From assembly GCA_030600745.1 (NCBI GenBank), contig JAUVLL010000006.1, positions 1-24,578 of the forward strand: a stretch of DNA of 24,578 bases, in the 5' to 3' direction. Shown here in pieces: positions 21,393 through 24,578 of this stretch. Under the pieces are notes generated by a model, which was not told where the DNA came from, made no database searches, and saw only the letters and a program-made list of their open reading frames with translations. This DNA comes from Spirochaetaceae bacterium (lineage in GTDB: Bacteria > Spirochaetota > Spirochaetia > B11-G9). Both the position numbers and the translations under genes were made by a program. Numbering within the stretch: position 1 is the stretch's first letter; the number at the start of each line of letters is the position of its first letter.

Positions 21393-22583
21393 ATGATATC
21401 AGGTAAAATCCGGAAGATGATGGAATCATCATCTTTTATACGTAAAATGTTTGAAACAGGTGCCAGGCTAAAACTCGAATATGGTGAGGATAATGTATTT
21501 GATTTCTCTTTAGGAAATCCTGCAATGGATCCACCGGGAACTTTTACAGAGACTCTTCTTGAAAAGGCTGCAGATCTGCATATGCACAGATACATGCCCA
21601 ATGCGGGATACGTGGATGTAAGAAAAAAGATTGCGGATTACATTTCTTCAGAACAGGAAACCAAAATCACCGAAAATAATGTAGTAATGACCAGCGGTGC
21701 AGGCGGAGCTTTAAATACTGTTCTTAAAACACTGATAAATTCCGGTGATAAGGTTATAGCTTCAATCCCCTGCTTCATGGAGTATAAATTCTACTGTGAT
21801 AACCATGGGGGGGAACTGGAGCTTGTTAAGGGCAAGTCTGACTTTAATCTTGATATCAATGCAATCGAGACGGCAATTACCAAAGAAACAGCTGCTGTTA
21901 TTATCAACTCTCCAAACAATCCTTCCGGAAGAATATATCCACAGGAAACAATAGACAATCTGGCTCTGATGCTTGAAAGAAAAAGCAATGAAACAGGACG
22001 GACAATATATCTGATCAGCGACGAACCCTATCGTAAAATAGTTTATGATAATCTAACTGTACCTCAGGTTATGGATGCCTATAAAAACTCCATAATCTGC
22101 ACCTCATATTCAAAAGATCTATCCATACCCGGGGAGAGAATTGGATGGCTGACAGTTAATCCGGAAGCGGAAGACTACACAAACCTTATCAATGGTATAA
22201 TTTTATGTAATAGGATTCTCGGGTTTGTAAATGCTCCGGCTCTAATGCAGAGAACTATTGCCGAACTCCAGGGTGTGAGTGTAGATATTGATCTCTATAG
22301 GAGGAAAAGAGACTATCTGGCAAAAAAACTGGCAGAATTCGGTTATAAATTCAGAGTTCCCGAAGGCACATTCTACTTCTTTGTAGAAGCTCCCGAAGGT
22401 GATGATATGAAAATTGTGGATATGCTGCAGAAGGAACGAATTCTGGTTGTACCGGGAAGGGGTTTCAGTTTACCGGGTTACTTCAGAATTGCATACTGTG
22501 TAGAAGATTCAGTAATTGAAGGCTCAATGACCGGTTTTGAGAGAACAGCAAGAAAATCAGGTTTAAAGCAGGATGAAAAATGA
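21393..22583 (+). CDS. PLP-dependent aminotransferase, class I/II fold
   Basis: 396 residues, normal for fold-type I aminotransferases. Seen: 'FSLGNPAMDPP' near the N-terminus, 'MTSGAGGALNTVLKTLI' (cofactor phosphate region), 'INSPNNPSGR' (N176), 'ISDEPYRKIVYD' (D210, Y213), the Schiff-base lysine K241 in 'SYSKDLSIPGERIGW', and the carboxylate-binding R365 in 'YFRIAYC'. It should move an amino group from an amino acid to a 2-oxoacid in the cytoplasm. The stop overlaps the first CoA-ligase gene (ATGA). That context suggests an aromatic amino acid giving an arylpyruvate, but specificity cannot be read from the sequence. Confidence 0.92.
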   Translation: MISGKIRKMMESSSFIRKMFETGARLKLEYGEDNVFDFSLGNPAMDPPGTFTETLLEKAADLHMHRYMPNAGYVDVRKKIADYISSEQETKITENNVVMTSGAGGALNTVLKTLINSGDKVIASIPCFMEYKFYCDNHGGELELVKGKSDFNLDINAIETAITKETAAVIINSPNNPSGRIYPQETIDNLALMLERKSNETGRTIYLISDEPYRKIVYDNLTVPQVMDAYKNSIICTSYSKDLSIPGERIGWLTVNPEAEDYTNLINGIILCNRILGFVNAPALMQRTIAELQGVSVDIDLYRRKRDYLAKKLAEFGYKFRVPEGTFYFFVEAPEGDDMKIVDMLQKERILVVPGRGFSLPGYFRIAYCVEDSVIEGSMTGFERTARKSGLKQDEK

Positions 22584-23893
22584 TTGATCTTTATCATGAC
22601 AGAGAAATTGAAACCATGGATAAAGAAGCTTTGGGCGCTCTTCAGCTTCTGCGATACAAAAAAACTGTTGCAGATGCACTGAAAACACCCTTTTATAAAA
22701 AAAGGTTAAGTAATGTAGGAATAAAAAGTGCGGAAGATCTTAAATCCCTGGCTGATATTAAAAAAATTCCCTTTACTACCAAGGAAGATTTAAGGGAAGC
22801 ATATCCCTTTGGACTGATGGCTGTAGACAAAGAGGATGTAGTACGAATGCATGCCTCAAGCGGAACAACAGGTATCCCTACAGTAATCTACCAGACCCAG
22901 GGAGACCTGAACAGATGGACCGATCTGACAACAAGATCTTTGGTATCTGTAGGCTGTCATAAAGGCGATATTTTTCAAAATATGATGACCTATGGCCTGT
23001 TTACCGGGGGTATGGGTCTCCATTACGGAGCTGAAAAACTGGGGATGCTGGTAATTCCTGTTTCCAGTGGAAATACAAAACGTCAGTTTCAGCTGATGAA
23101 GGACTTTGGAACAACAGTTGTTCATGCAACTCCAAGCTACATGCTCTATCTTTATTCAAAAATGGAAGAGTTTGGATATAAAGTTTCCGATTTTAAGCTG
23201 AAAAAAGCTCTTGTAGGGGCAGAACCCCACTCAGAAGAAATTAGAAAAAAAATAGAAAATCTTTTTGGTATAGATGCATATAACTCCTACGGTCTTTCAG
23301 AAATGAACGGTCCCAGTGTGGCATTCGAATGTGATCAAAAAGCAGGAATGCACCTTTGGGAAGATTCATACTACATGGAAATAGTTGATGAGAATACTCT
23401 TGAAGAAGTTCCGGACGGAGAAACAGGAGAGCTTATACTTTCCATACTGATAAGAACAGCTACTCCCATTCTAAGGTACAGGACAAGAGATCTGACTTCG
23501 ATCATACCCGGACCATGCAGCTGTGGAAGAATTTCCAGAAGAATCAGCAGAATTAAGGGAAGAACAGACGACATGCTCATTATCAATGGTGTCAATGTAT
23601 TCCCCTCCCAGATAGAAGAAGTAATCATGAAGATGCCGGAAATTGGAACCAACTATAGAATTGTTGTAAAGAAAGATGGATTACTGGACAGACTGATAGT
23701 ACAAACAGAGGTAGGACCTTCAATATTTTCGGATGATGCAAGAGATATGAATGCTCTGAAAAGGCGAATAATTGATAACCTTAGAGCATCAATAACAATA
23801 AGCCCTCTAGTAGAACTCCATGAACCGGGGGTTCTCCCTGTTCAGGAAGGAAAAGCTATCAGGGTAGTTGATGAAAGAGGAGAAAGTAAATGA
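22580..23893 (+). CDS. paaK: Phenylacetate-CoA ligase-type AMP-forming enzyme, first copy
   Basis: 437 residues, the length of PaaK. It activates an arylacetate to its CoA ester with ATP through an acyl-adenylate, or works in reverse to harvest ATP. Seen: 'ASSGTTGIPTVIYQT' (SSGTTG 93-98), 'YGLFTGGMGLHYGAEKLG', 'IPVSSGNT', 'SYGLSEMNGPS', 'YRTRDLTSI', a CSCG motif, 'GRTDDMLIINGVNVFPSQIE', and catalytic K425 in 'EGKAIRV'. All conserved motifs are present. ATGA overlaps tie it to the aminotransferase before it and to a second ligase after it. Confidence 0.93.
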   Translation: MIDLYHDREIETMDKEALGALQLLRYKKTVADALKTPFYKKRLSNVGIKSAEDLKSLADIKKIPFTTKEDLREAYPFGLMAVDKEDVVRMHASSGTTGIPTVIYQTQGDLNRWTDLTTRSLVSVGCHKGDIFQNMMTYGLFTGGMGLHYGAEKLGMLVIPVSSGNTKRQFQLMKDFGTTVVHATPSYMLYLYSKMEEFGYKVSDFKLKKALVGAEPHSEEIRKKIENLFGIDAYNSYGLSEMNGPSVAFECDQKAGMHLWEDSYYMEIVDENTLEEVPDGETGELILSILIRTATPILRYRTRDLTSIIPGPCSCGRISRRISRIKGRTDDMLIINGVNVFPSQIEEVIMKMPEIGTNYRIVVKKDGLLDRLIVQTEVGPSIFSDDARDMNALKRRIIDNLRASITISPLVELHEPGVLPVQEGKAIRVVDERGESK

Positions 23894-24578
23894 TTTACAA
23901 CAAAAAAATTGAGAGTATGAATCTGTCTCAGATGCAGGAGCTTCAGCTGGAACGATTAAAAGAGCTAGTTAAAAGAGTTTATGAAAAAGTACCTTTTTAT
24001 AAAAAGAAGTTCGATAAAGCTGGGGTAAAACCGGAAGATATTCAGACTCTTGCAGATATTAGTAAACTACCCTTTACAACAAAGGGGGAAATGAGAGAAA
24101 CATTTCCTTATGGTCTTCTTTCATATCCTCTGGACGATATTGTAGAGATACATACCTCCTCCGGTACCACCGGTACACCTGTTGTAGCAGGATATACAGA
24201 GAACGATCGGACACTGTGGTCTGAAGTAATGGCCAGGTGCCTGGCAATGGCCGGAGCTGACAAAACAGATACAATACAAAATGCTTACGGATACGGATTG
24301 TTTACAGGCGGTTTGGGAGTGCATCACGGTGCAGGTCCTCTGGGAGCAACAGTTATACCTATCTCCTCCGGTAACACCCAGAAACAATTACAGTACATGC
24401 AGGACTTTAAGTCTACTGTATTAACATGTACACCCTCCTATTCCCTCTTTATGGCAGAAGTTGCCAGTGAAAATGGTTTGGATTTCCGTGACTTTGCATT
24501 AAAATCAGGTATATTCGGAGCAGAACCCTGGTCGGACAACATGAGAGTAGAGATCGAGAAAAAACTTAACCTTAAAGC
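23890..24578 (+). CDS. paaK: Phenylacetate-CoA ligase-type enzyme, second copy (cut by window end)
   Basis: The first 229 residues of a second PaaK-like protein, open to the window end. Seen: 'VPFYKKKFDKAGVKPEDI', 'SSGTTGTPV' (SSGTTG 90-95), 'YGYGLFTGGLGVHHGAGPLG', 'IPISSGNTQKQLQYMQDF', and 'GAEPWSDNMR'. It starts at ATG 23890, overlapping the first copy's stop by four bases. Clearly homologous to the first copy but diverged (for example HTSSGTTGTPV against HASSGTTGIPT), so an old duplication with probable different substrate preference. Next genes are outside the window. Confidence 0.93.
   Translation, partial: MIYNKKIESMNLSQMQELQLERLKELVKRVYEKVPFYKKKFDKAGVKPEDIQTLADISKLPFTTKGEMRETFPYGLLSYPLDDIVEIHTSSGTTGTPVVAGYTENDRTLWSEVMARCLAMAGADKTDTIQNAYGYGLFTGGLGVHHGAGPLGATVIPISSGNTQKQLQYMQDFKSTVLTCTPSYSLFMAEVASENGLDFRDFALKSGIFGAEPWSDNMRVEIEKKLNLK

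Noticed and set aside
1..24578. tRNA, rRNA, transposase and CRISPR array
   Set aside because: Looked for by eye on both strands; nothing with the expected motifs was found. A covariance-model scan could still reveal small RNAs.

Overview
The window looks like a chromosomal segment of an AT-rich, Gram-negative-type anaerobe. Secreted proteins with short hydrophobic leaders ending in 'FAQ' or 'AAQ', an outer-membrane beta-barrel with a C-terminal Phe, an HD-GYP protein and an amino-acid-oriented metabolism together suggest a spirochaete (Spirochaetales-like). That placement is inference; no rRNA or other marker gene is present.

Layout. (1) 1-4387, plus strand: a branched-chain (or broader) amino-acid ABC importer, livK(partial)-livH-livM-livG-livF. 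Terminators lie after livK and livF. (2) 4472-6524, plus strand: a two-gene unit. Its first gene encodes a membrane-anchored, catalytically dead protein-kinase-like protein that starts with TTG. The Shine-Dalgarno (SD) of that gene is buried in a perfect hairpin, and the gene is ATGA-coupled to a HAD phosphatase/phosphomutase. (3) 6543-7520, minus strand: a DHH/DHHA1 phosphoesterase. (4) 7706-11678, minus strand: a decaying catabolic operon, in transcription order aldo/keto reductase, adenosine-deaminase-like protein, TrpA-like protein, FGGY sugar kinase, periplasmic sugar-binding protein. Every member carries damage (deletions of conserved cores, frameshifts at homopolymers, lost ends), whereas the complete genes outside it look intact. 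(5) 11717-12982, plus strand: a GAF/HD-GYP cyclic-di-GMP phosphodiesterase. (6) 13025-18440, minus strand: a TetR regulator, an RND/MMPL (HAE3-type) exporter, a LolA-like periplasmic protein and an outer-membrane barrel. Near-identical palindromic operators precede both tetR and the exporter gene. (7) 18647-20143, plus strand: a regulator built of three tandem MerR-like winged-helix modules, ATGA-coupled to an SGNH hydrolase. Its promoter carries a perfect 22-bp palindrome and a 27-bp tandem duplication. (8) 20180-21202, minus strand: a VapBC toxin-antitoxin pair and a small XRE-type regulator. (9) 21393 to the window end, plus strand: a PLP aminotransferase and two tandem phenylacetate-CoA-ligase-type enzymes, all joined by ATGA overlaps. 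This looks like the start of an aromatic amino-acid degradation operon.

How the parts may work together: the liv importer brings in amino acids, and the aminotransferase plus aryl-CoA ligases process amino-acid skeletons. The TetR-RND-LolA-barrel block looks like a self-regulated export route crossing both membranes. The most unusual items are the operon graveyard with a core-deleted kinase, the triple-MerR regulator with its palindromic/duplicated promoter, and the pseudokinase receptor whose SD sits in a hairpin.
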